A stretch of DNA of 12,150 nt from Botryosphaeria dothidea (GCA_011503125.2 WWBZ02000067.1:1-12150), one strand, 5' to 3'; numbered from the stretch's first letter, positions 1 to 6,693 are shown. Notes: generated from the sequence alone by a model not told the origin. Made by a program: numbers and translations.

Positions 1-228
1 TTTTTTTCATTACATAATTTATTGCATTACAATAAAATACTCGTAAAAAAAAAGAGGAGAGGTCCCATCTCCTACTTAAAACTCTAGTTAAATTACAATT
101 ATAACTTATTTTTTTTTATAAATGATATAAATTTTATATCTCATAATTAATTAATTATAGATAATAAATAGTATATTAAGGTAGTTGCTTAAGATGTTTT
201 TTACATAATATACTATTTATGTTATTAA
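1..228. other. A+T-rich mitochondrial-type spacer
   Basis: This stretch is almost entirely A and T and holds no reading frame that looks coding. The only structure seen is a small hairpin with arms AGGAGA (55-60) and TCTCCT (68-73) around a 7-nt loop. It leads directly into the tRNA-Cys gene. Nothing else is recognised. Confidence 0.6.
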
Positions 229-301
229 GAGACATGTATACAGAAGGTTCTGTAATCTGATTGCAGATCAGACATATGAGGTTCAATTCCTCCTTGTCTC
301 T
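229..301 (+). tRNA. trnC: mitochondrial-type tRNA-Cys (anticodon GCA)
   Basis: The stretch folds into a full cloverleaf. The acceptor stem pairs GAGACA (229-234) with TGTCTC (295-300). The D-stem pairs TATA (237-240) with TGTA (251-254) around a loop containing GG. The anticodon stem TCTGA/TCAGA (256-260/268-272) is perfect around the 7-nt loop TTGCAGA, giving anticodon GCA at 263-265, which reads Cys codons. The T-arm is GAGG-TTCAATT-CCTC, matching the standard GGTTCAANNCC pattern. The discriminator base is T301, as expected for tRNA-Cys. The low G+C and the surrounding DNA suggest a mitochondrial gene. No CCA is encoded, as is normal in fungal mitochondria. The first D-arm pairs are weak, but nothing disables the fold. 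Confidence 0.87.
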
Positions 302-325
302 CTCTGTCTTTAAGTTATATATATA

Positions 326-395
326 GACCTTCCCCCCCCCCCCCCGGCGAAGCGGGGGGGGGAGGGTCCACGCCCCCCCCCCGGGTCAGGGTCCC
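326..395. repeat. GC cluster: C/G homopolymer hairpin
   Basis: An island of nearly pure G+C sits in A+T-rich DNA. A run of 14 C (332-345), the turn GGCGAAGC (346-353) and a run of 9 G (354-362) make a hairpin whose outer arms are GACCTT(C) from 326 and (G)AGGGTC ending at 368, with one T.G wobble. A second C10 run (373-382) followed by GGGTCAGGGTCCC extends the cluster to 395. Such GC clusters are known as mobile or recombinogenic elements in fungal mitochondrial genomes. The homopolymer lengths may be inexact because such runs are hard to sequence. Confidence 0.7.
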
Positions 396-736
396 TAATT
401 ATTATTCTACCATTCAATAATCTCCTATATTTATAAATAACTAACAAATGAATGAAAATCAAATATAGCCGGGTACTCTACAGTAGTACTGCAGAGTACG
501 GATAAAAATAAAAGGTAAAGCCAAAAGCTTGAACTGATAAATTAAAAATAATTATTTTACTCCATAAGCTTATATGGAGGTATTACATTTTTTAAAATGT
601 ATTTTAAAGAATATTTATTCTTTTTATAGAGCTTAAGATTAGACCTATAATTATTTTAGATAACACATTAAACTAAACTATAAACAAAATAGTCGAATAT
701 GTTTTACTTGGTATACCCGAAGAGTTAAAGAACAGG
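396..736. other. mitochondrial-type spacer with tandem hairpins
   Basis: No coding frame is seen. A 27-nt near-perfect palindrome lies at 473-499 (GTACTCT ... AGAGTAC with an inner CAGTA/TACTG). Three hairpins follow in a row: CTCCATA/TATGGAG (560-566/573-579), ACATTTT/AAAATGT (585-591/594-600) and AAAGAATA/TATTCTTT (606-613/616-623). The arrangement could belong to a structured RNA, or to palindromic repeats of the sort common in fungal mitochondrial spacers. I could not match it to RNase P RNA or to a group I intron core. Confidence 0.45.
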
Positions 737-797
737 AGTTACTAGCCCCACAGGGGCGTGGTAATCACGGGGCTCCGCGTAGGGCCCCCTAGTTACT
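737..797. mobile_element. 47-bp GC element flanked by 7-bp direct repeats
   Basis: A G+C-rich block of 47 bp (744-790) stands in A+T-rich DNA and is bracketed by the identical heptamer AGTTACT at 737-743 and 791-797. Inside is the hairpin GCCCC-ACA-GGGGC (745-757), then further G/C blocks. An island with its own hairpin and matching flanks is what insertion of a short mobile GC cluster with target duplication would leave. The same repeat could arise from local slippage. An orthologous site without the island would settle it. Confidence 0.55.
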
Positions 798-831
798 TAT
801 TGGAATATTAGAATATATTTAACTATTTAGA

Positions 832-909
832 ATATTGGCTTAGGTAAGTAAAATATAAGCTTTATCGTGAAGTGAGATATTTTATCAAGTTCGATTCTTG
901 ACTAATATT
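832..909 (+). tRNA. tRNA-like fold, possibly a decayed tRNA
   Basis: The outer stem pairs ATATTGG (832-838) with CTAATAT (902-908), 7 bp with one G.T. A convincing T-arm follows: TCAAG (885-889), loop TTCGATT, CTTGA (897-901). A D-like stem CTTA/TAAG (839-842/856-859) is present, but the two linker bases before it are missing. The anticodon arm (860-884) does not form a clean 5-bp stem. GAA (Phe) and GTG (His) can both be placed in the loop, each with mismatches. It may be a decayed tRNA or a divergent functional one. A covariance-model tRNA search would decide. Confidence 0.35.
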
Positions 910-1101
910 ATGATATTACTTAAATCAATATTATTATTTTTTATGTCTAATGCCGTTAAATCCTTACTTCTGATCTTTATTTATTTATTTATAAATAAAG
1001 ATTTTGGGGTAGGTAGACGTGATAAATCTATATTATATTCTCGTGTTGCTATTATAATATTATATACAAAAAATAATCAAGTTATCAAAGAAATTAGGTA
1101 A
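910..1101 (+). CDS. hypothetical mitochondrial membrane-type ORF
   Basis: An ATG at 910 opens a frame that ends at TAA 1099-1101, giving about 63 residues. The first 40 are very hydrophobic (runs of Leu, Ile and Phe such as LLLIFIYLFI), as in a membrane segment, followed by a basic stretch with GRRDK. It begins right after the tRNA-like fold. The next frame overlaps its end in another phase, so the two may be pieces of one frameshifted gene. No family is recognised. A+T-rich DNA produces such hydrophobic frames by chance, so confidence is low. Confidence 0.25.
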   Translation: MILLKSILLFFMSNAVKSLLLIFIYLFINKDFGVGRRDKSILYSRVAIIILYTKNNQVIKEIR

Positions 1102-1447
1102 AGTTCAGTTATCTAATTTAACACTATTTAGTAGTGTACTAAAAATATCGCCAATGTTTATTTGGTTTAATTGCGGTAGTTATATATTTAACTACTTAAC
1201 TCTTTTTCTAGTAATTGTGTTTATTTTAACGAATCTTTATAATCGTGCAGGATTATTAACATTATTGGATATATTTATTAATAAACGTGAAGGTTTATTG
1301 CTTCTTTTTAATACAATGTGATTTTTACCACACAAAACTTTATTAAAGATTACTTTAATAGGTATTCTCTCTGTTGCTGTTTTCTACCTAGTAATCGTAA
1401 AACAAATTTTTATAAATTGGACTCAGAGTTGAATGATTTAAATCATA
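1058..1447 (+). CDS. hypothetical mitochondrial ORF read with TGA as Trp
   Basis: Read with the mould mitochondrial code, a frame runs open from 1058, has an ATG at 1154, and passes through the TGAs in the NTM-W-FLP and TQS-W-MI contexts before a TAA near 1447. The product is hydrophobic with two likely membrane spans (around YLTLFLVIVFIL and ITLIGILSVAVFYLVIV) and a basic loop (NKREG). It carries the motif YNRAGLL. Under the standard code it is broken. No family was identified. It overlaps the ORF before it and the ORF after it in other phases, which suggests decay or a misread base rather than three separate genes. Confidence 0.3.
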
Positions 1448-1617
1448 CTGGACATATTTTTAATCGTGCAGGGTTAATACGTAATTTTACAATTAGTAAT
1501 TATAATGTAAAATTATCCAGTTCTAACATTATATTAACATTATTTATATTTATACCTCAGGAATGATTAAGTATGGCTAATATATTAGCCCCAATTAAGA
1601 CAAAAAATTATTCTTAA
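1318..1617 (+). CDS. hypothetical mitochondrial ORF, second frame carrying an NRAGL motif
   Basis: A frame open from about 1318 runs to TGA at 1564-1566. With TGA read as Trp it continues through LSMANILAPIKTKNYS to TAA at 1615-1617, about 99 codons. It contains a Cys-rich patch (LCCCF), the motif FNRAGLI and a hydrophobic tail (IILTLFIFIPQEW). The motif repeats YNRAGLL of the preceding frame, from a 12-bp DNA repeat in a different phase. The frame ends within a few bases of the point where nuclear-type sequence starts. Not recognised. Confidence 0.25.
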
Positions 1618-1620
1618 TAA

Positions 1621-2005
1621 CATCTGTCAGCCATGTATTGTGAGCCGGGCCCCATCCAACCCATTGCACTAGTCCCGTGACGTAGACCTCTCTCCGGTCA
1701 AGCAGTTTCGCGATCTGGTATGGCGGATCTGGCGCGTCCCAGTTGTCCACTAGCCCTAGCTCTGGATACTTAGCTTCGCGCCCATATGGGTCATCACCTC
1801 TTGGTGTCGGTTCCAGCTAGGCCACCAATATCACCGGGCGGATTCGCCAGTTGTCTGGGATGCCTATGTCGTAGGCCAGGTTCCCGATCTTCCGTTTGAC
1901 TTTGAATGGTCCGAGTCTCTGGTAGGAGAACTTCCTGTCCGCTTGCTCTCTGGCCTTGTATCCCTGATAGAGCTTCACGAACACTGGATGTATAGACCCA
2001 ATATT
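1621..2005 (-). pseudogene. Ty3/gypsy retroelement remnant: integrase C-terminus plus chromodomain
   Basis: Read on the minus strand, one frame gives VFVKLYQGYKA, then a GPY/F-like block (LGPFKVKRKIGNLAYDIGIP, then NWRIRPV), the link LEPTPRGDDPY, and a chromodomain-like end (YQIAKLLDRR ... GLVQWVGWGPAHNTW). This order is typical of fungal Ty3/gypsy chromovirus integrases. The chromodomain normally recognises histone marks and steers insertion. An in-frame TAG at 1817-1819 sits where VAQLEP is usual, so it most simply derives from CAG by C-to-T change. Another TAG at 2006-2008 bounds the piece upstream. The rest of pol, gag and both LTRs are not seen. The chromodomain runs straight into the mitochondrial-type DNA at about 1620. 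The family is confident; the element is dead. Confidence 0.85.
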
Positions 2006-2254
2006 CTAACAGCCCCACCTTGCAACCCTGATCAACCTTCCCATCATCTCTTCAACCTCAGCTGGGGACTTGTAAGAGCTGGAAGACACGAGGAAGCTGT
2101 GATAAGCGACGTAGAAACTGCGAGGACTTCCCATTGAATCGACTAGCTCAGGGATTGTGGGAAAAAGAAGTGGTTTGTATTTCTGAACCAAGAGTGGTCC
2201 TTGAGATGCTGATGTCCTTGAGGCTATTGGTACTCCCTGTTGCAGCTCGAACAC
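2006..2254 (-). other. open frame upstream of the gypsy remnant, origin unknown
   Basis: The same phase as the gypsy remnant stays open here for about 80 codons (PTIPELVDSMGSPRSF, then SPAEVEEMMGRLIR), separated from it by TAG 2006-2008. It does not resemble the integrase zinc-finger or catalytic core that should stand at this place. There is no good ATG; the frame begins with GTG. It could be unrelated flanking sequence fused by deletion, a chance frame, or a divergent part of the element. Confidence 0.2.
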
Positions 2255-2445
2255 CGTGTTGCAAATACTTTATCCGCATATTCTGAAAGGCTAAATCACA
2301 CTCCCGAGAGCTTTCATTGTCATGCCCATCCTCTCCAGAGGTAATTATTTTCGCGGGTTGACAGGGACATTGGTGGAGAGAATACGGAGCGTGTGTCTGA
2401 TAAGGCCGAGTGGTTGCGCACCTGCTATTAGGTAACTCTGGTCAG

Positions 2446-2453
2446 TATAAATA
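2446..2453 (+). promoter_or_regulatory. possible TATA box
   Basis: TATAAATA lies in plus orientation, with a T/C-rich stretch following from about 2470. Downstream frames on the plus strand are short and do not look coding, so its role is uncertain. The 190 bases to its left (2255-2445) hold nothing recognisable. Confidence 0.25.
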
Positions 2454-2490
2454 TCAAGTACCCGTAAGCCCCTTTGAGACCTCTTTGTGC

Positions 2491-2736
2491 TCATGTTTTC
2501 CTCTGTCCGCTCAGAGCATTAAAATCGAAATACCGTGACCACCAATGCTTGGCAAAAGCCACAATGTTTTCTACGAGCATATTTAATCCCTTCATTGTTT
2601 TTTCTGGCAGTGGCGACGCTGCTGGATGTTCTGATTGCTTCATTCTCAGACCAGAAGCTGATGCTATATGCGATCGGCGAAGAACGCTGTATGTGCTGGA
2701 GACGGACGAACAGGGACCTTCGAGGAGAGCTATCAT
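2491..2736 (-). CDS. hypothetical 81-residue minus-strand ORF
   Basis: ATG at 2736 (minus strand) opens an 81-residue frame ending in TGA at 2491-2493. The C-terminal part (MLVENIVAFAKHWWSRYF) looks like a possible amphipathic or membrane-seeking helix; the middle is Ser/Ala-rich. Upstream on the same strand are a TATA box (3058-3065), a pyrimidine-rich stretch and a consensus intron (2824-2879), so this could be the last exon of a small transcription unit. The in-frame link from the leader to this ATG is not clean. No family is recognised, and two other frames are open here. Low confidence. Confidence 0.25.
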   Translation of the reverse strand: MIALLEGPCSSVSSTYSVLRRSHIASASGLRMKQSEHPAASPLPEKTMKGLNMLVENIVAFAKHWWSRYFDFNALSGQRKT

Positions 2737-2823
2737 TTGGCCTGCTGCAAGGACGGCGGACTGGAGAAGTCAAGAGGTGAGAAATAATACAGGATGAGGG
2801 GATGAGAGGGGTGGCATGATTAC

Positions 2824-2879
2824 CTAGCAGCGCTCGAGTGTCAGCAGTACACCTTGGGTCATTGTTGATCATAACATAC
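2824..2879 (-). other. candidate 56-nt spliceosomal intron, minus strand
   Basis: On the minus strand the stretch starts with GTATGT, has the branch-site match TGCTGAC (plus strand 2840-2846) and ends GCTGCTAG. Length and motifs fit filamentous ascomycete introns. It lies between the TATA box at 3058-3065 and the small ORF at 2491-2736, so it may be a leader intron. Confidence 0.4.
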
Positions 2880-3057
2880 CTCCCAAGGCCTAGTCATTCT
2901 TCGACGCGAAGCTCATGGGTAAGAATCCGAACCTCAAAGCTGAATGCTTAGGTAGGAACTCGCAATATGGATCTGTTGGATTTGAGAGTGAAGAGTTGTG
3001 AGGTCAGAAAAGAGAGTAGATTCTGCCTGTCTCCTAAGAGGGAGGTCGGTAGGCTTG

Positions 3058-3065
3058 CTTATATA
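3058..3065 (-). promoter_or_regulatory. TATA box with pyrimidine-rich leader, minus strand
   Basis: The minus strand reads TATATAAG, followed by C/T-rich sequence across about 3050-2940, a layout common in strongly expressed fungal genes. It sits inside the longest open frame of the window (2934-3461, minus), which argues against that frame being real. The nearest candidate product is the small ORF at 2491-2736. Confidence 0.4.
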
Positions 3066-3069
3066 CATA

Positions 3070-3660
3070 AAAGAGTGTTTGAATAACCGAGGAGAATAGA
3101 AGCCGATGTTGATATCCGAAGCTTGTGAATATGAGGAGTAGTGAGGAGGTGGCAAAGAGTAGCTACTTGATCTTGATGCCCGAAAGAATGTGATGCCTGA
3201 TATAGTAGGGCAAAATAGTCTGACAGGATCTGATGAAGGTTGCTTGTTGGTGGTTGAAGCTAGATGCACCCAGGAGCTGCATATAACGGGCGGAGGTTGT
3301 TGCTTCCAGGCACCTCCCATGTACCCCGCTTGGAACCTTCTGGCGGGCCCAATGGAAAGTTGTGATTCGAGAGAATGGAGTCCGAGACATTGTGACCAGG
3401 CGCAGAGGCAGGCTGACAGCTGCTGGTGATGCTGCCGTGAAAGAGCCGCTGCCCGGCGCATCCACCTTGCGCTGAGGTTCGAATAAGCTTCCCTGTCATC
3501 CGTAGCTCTTGAAATTTGATATGGGGTGCGTGTTTCTTGGGTCGACAGCGGCTGGCGCAGCGGTTGCAGTGCCTAGCATTGGCGGCGTGGGCCTTACCCG
3601 GCGCCCAACCTTGAGCAACGCCCGAGCTCCGCCCCAGAGTCCTCTCCCACCTCAACACCT
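3070..3660. other. region without a supportable gene
   Basis: Frames of 79 to 175 codons are open on both strands here, but they overlap one another in several phases, their products are rich in Ser, Pro, Arg and His, and none shows a domain. The region may be upstream control sequence for the minus-strand TATA box at 3058-3065. Confidence 0.35.
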
Positions 3661-3764
3661 CTCCTCACCACGTCACTGACCTCGCACCATTGTTAGGTTC
3701 TGCTCGGAATGAGTCTCTACGCAGTTTTACAGCTACTCTAGCTCCTGCTGTTGCGCCCGATCCT

Positions 3765-4203
3765 TCAAGAACCATCCTCCCCAACAACAACAGCCTCTTC
3801 AGCTTTTCCCGTTCCCACAACGGCTGCACAAGAACCAAGTTTTTGGGAGACACAAAACCCTCAGGGGCAATTAGAAAAGTCATGACGCAGGATACTGTGT
3901 TCTGGCATTGTTCTGATGGACTGCCGCCACGAACTTACCTTGGATTGATGTCCGCTGAAGCGGTGTCTTCGATGCCGCCGGCTGGTCCTGCTCCCTTGGA
4001 GCCAGGAGTACGCACTGGACCGGATGCCGAGCTCCGTGGAACATGACCGGACTAGTTTCGTGATAAAAATCTGTCTGCCATGAACATCCAGTACAACTTC
4101 GTTGCTTTTGAACAAGCCGTGAGAGAAATTCACCACTTGAGGCAAGATTGAACTCCGAACAAATCATCGTCATGCATGCGAGCTGAGTTTCGGCTGTCTC
4201 CAT
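3765..4203 (-). CDS. candidate two-exon gene, 119 residues, unknown
   Basis: Minus-strand ATG at 4203 opens a frame that reaches GTAAGT at 3938. A candidate intron 3938-3860 (79 nt) has GTAAGT, a CTAAT branch site near 3870 and ends in GAG-type AG. Splicing joins exons of 265 and 95 nt, exactly 120 codons with the stop TGA at 3765-3767. The second exon reads GFCVSQKLGSCAAVVG then KAEEAVVVGEDGS. Four Cys residues lie in the first exon (including SCTGCSW). There is no clear signal peptide or domain. The in-frame join supports it, but one could fit by chance. The first exon's codon use is not convincing. Confidence 0.25.
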
Positions 4204-4330
4204 AGTACAGCGGCAGAATTGATTGGTCAGCTAAATCGAGGCTCCTGATTAGCCGAATTGCTGTCGGCGGCCCCCTTGGGTGCCGTGGCTTCCCTCAGAG
4301 AACGGATGGCCCGCCGTTGCCTGCCCACAC

Positions 4331-4679
4331 TTAAAAGGCCCGCTGCTCCTCTTTCCCCTCCACTTCCTTTCTTCTCCTCTCAAACCTCACGACAATATCT
4401 CCAGTCTATCTTCAAGCGTCTGCCGAACCTGTATTTCTCCTCCTCCTCTCCACCCTCGGTGTTGGTATGACTTCTCCTGTTCCAACTTCAGCCTTGTTTC
4501 CCTAACTGACCATTGATAAGGGGCGAGGGTTTCCCGCGCTCACTGGCGGCACCATGGGCTCTGTACGACATTCATCTTACTTCCCACTCCCTGAGGCCGA
4601 ACTAACGCCGGTCCAGGGCGCGGCCCTTGTAGCCACACGGCTTGTCCTCCCATCTTTCCTCCCACCAGGTTTCCGCTGA
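4331..4679 (+). CDS. transcription-unit-like stretch with a 41-residue ORF
   Basis: A TATA-like TTAAAAGG (4331-4338) is followed by a long C/T-rich leader (about 4340-4460), then a candidate leader intron 4465-4520 (GTATGA, branch CCTAACTGAC, end GATAAG). An ATG in strong context, CACCATGG (ATG 4554), opens a 41-residue frame beginning MGSVRHSSYFPLPEAE and stopping at TGA 4677-4679. The layout resembles a housekeeping-gene promoter, but the ORF is short and not recognised. A shift by one base near 4665 would join it to the open frame spanning the next intron, so this may be the start of a frameshifted gene. Confidence 0.3.
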
Positions 4680-4716
4680 CCCTCCGTGGGTCAAACGCTG
4701 CGTCTTTCATTTGAAA

Positions 4717-4764
4717 GTGAGTATCGGTCCATCTAGCTACTATCCCGATGCTAACGCCGTGTAG
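4717..4764 (+). other. consensus 48-nt spliceosomal intron
   Basis: GTGAGT (4717-4722), branch site TGCTAACG (4750-4757) and TAG (4762-4764) make a textbook ascomycete intron. Reading through the splice, one frame (PPWVKRCVFHLK joined to ERSNRIEISEKH) stays open from about 4643 to a TGA after NLTASVM near 4899. This suggests exons on both sides, but no ATG or family could be assigned. Confidence 0.45.
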
Positions 4765-4796
4765 GAAAGATCGAATCGAATCGAAATCAGCGAAAA

Positions 4797-4835
4797 GCAT
4801 TCCCAGCCCTGCAGACGCACTGGGGCTGGGAATGC
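4797..4835. repeat. perfect 13-bp inverted repeat, 13-nt loop
   Basis: GCATTCCCAGCCC (4797-4809) and GGGCTGGGAATGC (4823-4835) are exact reverse complements. It is one of a group of long stem-loops between 4797 and 6912. The word GGGGCTGGGA recurs at about 4822, 5184 and 5233. Confidence 0.8.
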
Positions 4836-4899
4836 GGGCGCTGACGTGCCGCACCCCGCCCTGACCGCCGAAGCCAATCTCACGGCAAGTGTTATGTGA

Positions 4900-5122
4900 A
4901 GCCCTTGGCCTCCTCCTCGTTGTATAAGTGAGCGTTGAAGAATGGTCCGGGGCCTGTCGCTTTCGTACAGTACCATGACAGGGCCAGTGCTGAGAGCGAA
5001 GACAGCAAGCCACGGGCGCGAGTAACCCAATTCACTCGGAAAGCTGCGAGGTAACTAACTCAGTCCATACATAGAGAAAATCTGAAACAAAACCATGTGG
5101 TCATGTTTGATCATCTCCAGCA
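4900..5122. other. region with nothing recognised
   Basis: Short frames are open on both strands. None has convincing codon use or a domain, and no repeat of note was seen before the inverted repeat at 5123. Confidence 0.4.
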
Positions 5123-5191
5123 CCAGCCCCCTCCTTCGAATTTCGACGATTCCTCGATCTCACACACGGACACCAAGAAGGAGGGGGCTGG
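5123..5191. repeat. perfect 15-bp inverted repeat, 39-nt loop
   Basis: CCAGCCCCCTCCTTC (5123-5137) pairs exactly with GAAGGAGGGGGCTGG (5177-5191). The loop is 39 nt. It could form an RNA hairpin if transcribed, or a DNA cruciform. No ORF with good support covers it. Confidence 0.85.
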
Positions 5192-5340
5192 GAAGACGAG
5201 TCGGGAAATAATGATTGGGAGAAGTCGTCCTTGGGGCTGGGAGTTTTTTATTATTATTTTTGTTTTGTATTTTAGCGTCTTTGATGGCGGGTTGCGCAGT
5301 GGAGGAGAGGAGAGGAGGGAAGCAGTGGGTTTTGATCCAG

Positions 5341-5410
5341 GCCGAGGGAAGCCACCGGATCATCACGAACCCTACTGTTACGTCCTTCAAGAGATGTGGC
5401 TTCCCTCGGC
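5341..5410. repeat. perfect 15-bp inverted repeat, 40-nt loop, before AATAAA
   Basis: GCCGAGGGAAGCCAC (5341-5355) pairs exactly with GTGGCTTCCCTCGGC (5396-5410); two further outer pairs form after one mismatch. The loop is 40 nt. AATAAA follows at 5414-5419, then A/T-rich DNA, so the hairpin could sit at the 3' end of a plus-strand transcript. A possible intron end (T-rich run then TTTTAG, about 5246-5275) lies upstream. Confidence 0.85.
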
Positions 5411-5419
5411 TTGAATAAA

Positions 5420-6100
5420 CATTTAATATTACTCTTCTGTATATTCCTACAGTGTGTCGTCACATCAGCTTCTGTGATTAATTGCGTTCAGATGTTCGTG
5501 CTCTGAGGCAGGGACATGTGCTCGTGACTGTTTCAAGGGTCACTTTGGATGGGAATTAAGATGGTTCAAACAATAGGCTGTGGGATTGGCCTGCCATGTC
5601 GCTGTCGGGAGCTCGCATACCCGACCGCAAAGCGCAGCCAGGGCGCCCATAAGCTGCGTTGAGGCTTTAGTATGTAGTGCTCCCTCCTCTTCGTGCCATG
5701 GTATCTGCGGAATTGGACGGCATTGCTGAACAAAGATGTTAGAGAGACGCGCCCATCAGGCCCGCGGCGAGAGTGTTCTTGAAACCCTTCGTGCTGCTGC
5801 GGCGGTATTGCCCGCGTCGATTCCTGCGCTCATGCACTTGCCAACAGGCGCCCGCCAAGAAAAGAAGGTGACGTAGGCATACGGCGGTGCGTAGTAGCCT
5901 GCTGCCATGAATGCCTGCCCGGGTGCCAGCGTGGGCCACCGCCGCCGCGAAGATCTTGCTTCCCTCCTTCGCGCTCACACTCTTCCTCCTCAACAACTCG
6001 GCCCCCTCCTCTACAGCCTGCCCACCCACTCTGCTGAGATAGCAGCCACACCAGCACAAAGATCCCGCCCGCTGCAGCGCAGGAAGACCTCGCCTACGGG
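5420..6100. other. region with no supportable gene
   Basis: About 680 bases hold only short, overlapping frames. Small hairpins are present (GTCGGG/CCCGAC at 5604-5625). The right-hand part (from about 5900) is C/T-rich with Pro/Ser/Leu-rich frames and may include the first exon of the intron-rich gene that follows. Confidence 0.35.
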
Positions 6101-6101
6101 A

Positions 6102-6693
6102 GTAAGTCGCACTCTCTTGTCGACTCCGCACCTTGACGCAGGGTCACTGAAGCAGACAGGCAAGCTCCTCTCCCTTGGCTACAAGCGGGCAGCCTGCCCC
6201 GCCTTCCACTGGTATGCATTTAAAACCCCTTCACACTCATTTTGCAACCGTCCACAGCTGTAGCTAATGCTCGTTGCAGGGGACAGGCTGGCCCTTGGCC
6301 CCAACTTCGGGCCCTTCCGATCCGCCCTCACGCTGGTAAGTACATTGCGCCTTACTTGCAGCCATCTCCGAATGTTCTGATGCTAATCTGCCGCAGCTGG
6401 GGCAGCCCTCTGCTCCAATTCTTTTAACGGGACCTGTGGCCCTTCAGGCCACCAACCTTGGTGACGTCAACCTCCGAAAAATAGGCTACAGGTCCCGTAG
6501 CAAGTCGAGCCTTGGTGGAAGAAGAAGAAAGATCCCACTGGAGGATCAAATATTAACAACTCAACCGGTCAGTGGCCTATGCATTTCTTGTGCTCACCAG
6601 TGGATGCTGACGCAGTCGATAGGGGGCCGTCTCTCAGCCCTTCCAACCATGCAAGAAGAAGAAGGGCCCACTGTGGGTTGGGCAATACAGCTA
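6102..6693 (+). pseudogene. 5' part of an intron-rich dead or unidentified gene
   Basis: Three plausible introns lie in a row: 6102-6155 (GTAAGT; the end could instead be 6141), 6212-6279 (GTATGC, branch GCTAAT, TTGCAG) and 6336-6396 (GTAAGT, branch TGCTAATC, CCGCAG). Spliced, one frame reads SSSPLATSGQPAPPS, then DRLALGPNFGPFRSALTL, then GQPSAPILLTGPVALQATNL. It is Pro/Ser-rich then hydrophobic. No family is recognised. A fourth intron, 6694-6747 (GTAAGC, TTTGAC, CTCGCAG), would lead to the next exons, but the frame does not carry across it. A stem-loop (6427-6498) occupies the last exon. The intron series argues for a real plus-strand gene, now probably decayed. Confidence 0.4.
6427..6498. 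repeat. 15-bp inverted repeat (one G.T), 42-nt loop
   Basis: ACGGGACCTGTGGCC (6427-6441) pairs with GGCTACAGGTCCCGT (6484-6498): 11 perfect pairs, one G.T, then three more pairs. The loop is 42 nt. It lies within a candidate exon, just after the LLTGPVALQ frame. Confidence 0.8.

Noticed and set aside
455..710. Possible mitochondrial RNase P RNA or group I intron
   Set aside because: The conserved core words of either RNA could not be found, so only the hairpins are reported.
910..1617. Possible mitochondrial rps3 or LAGLIDADG intron protein
   Set aside because: A short stretch (KKLGKVQL) recalled Rps3, but the following residues do not fit, and no LAGLIDADG or GIY-YIG motif is present.
2934..3461. 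Longest open frame of the window, 175 codons, minus strand
   Set aside because: It contains the TATA box at 3058-3065 and a C/T-rich leader; the product is Ser/Gln/Pro-rich without a domain, and competing frames overlap it.
6520..6665. Two GAA-repeat tracts near 6519 and 6650
   Set aside because: Only 3-4 units each; too short to be meaningful microsatellites.
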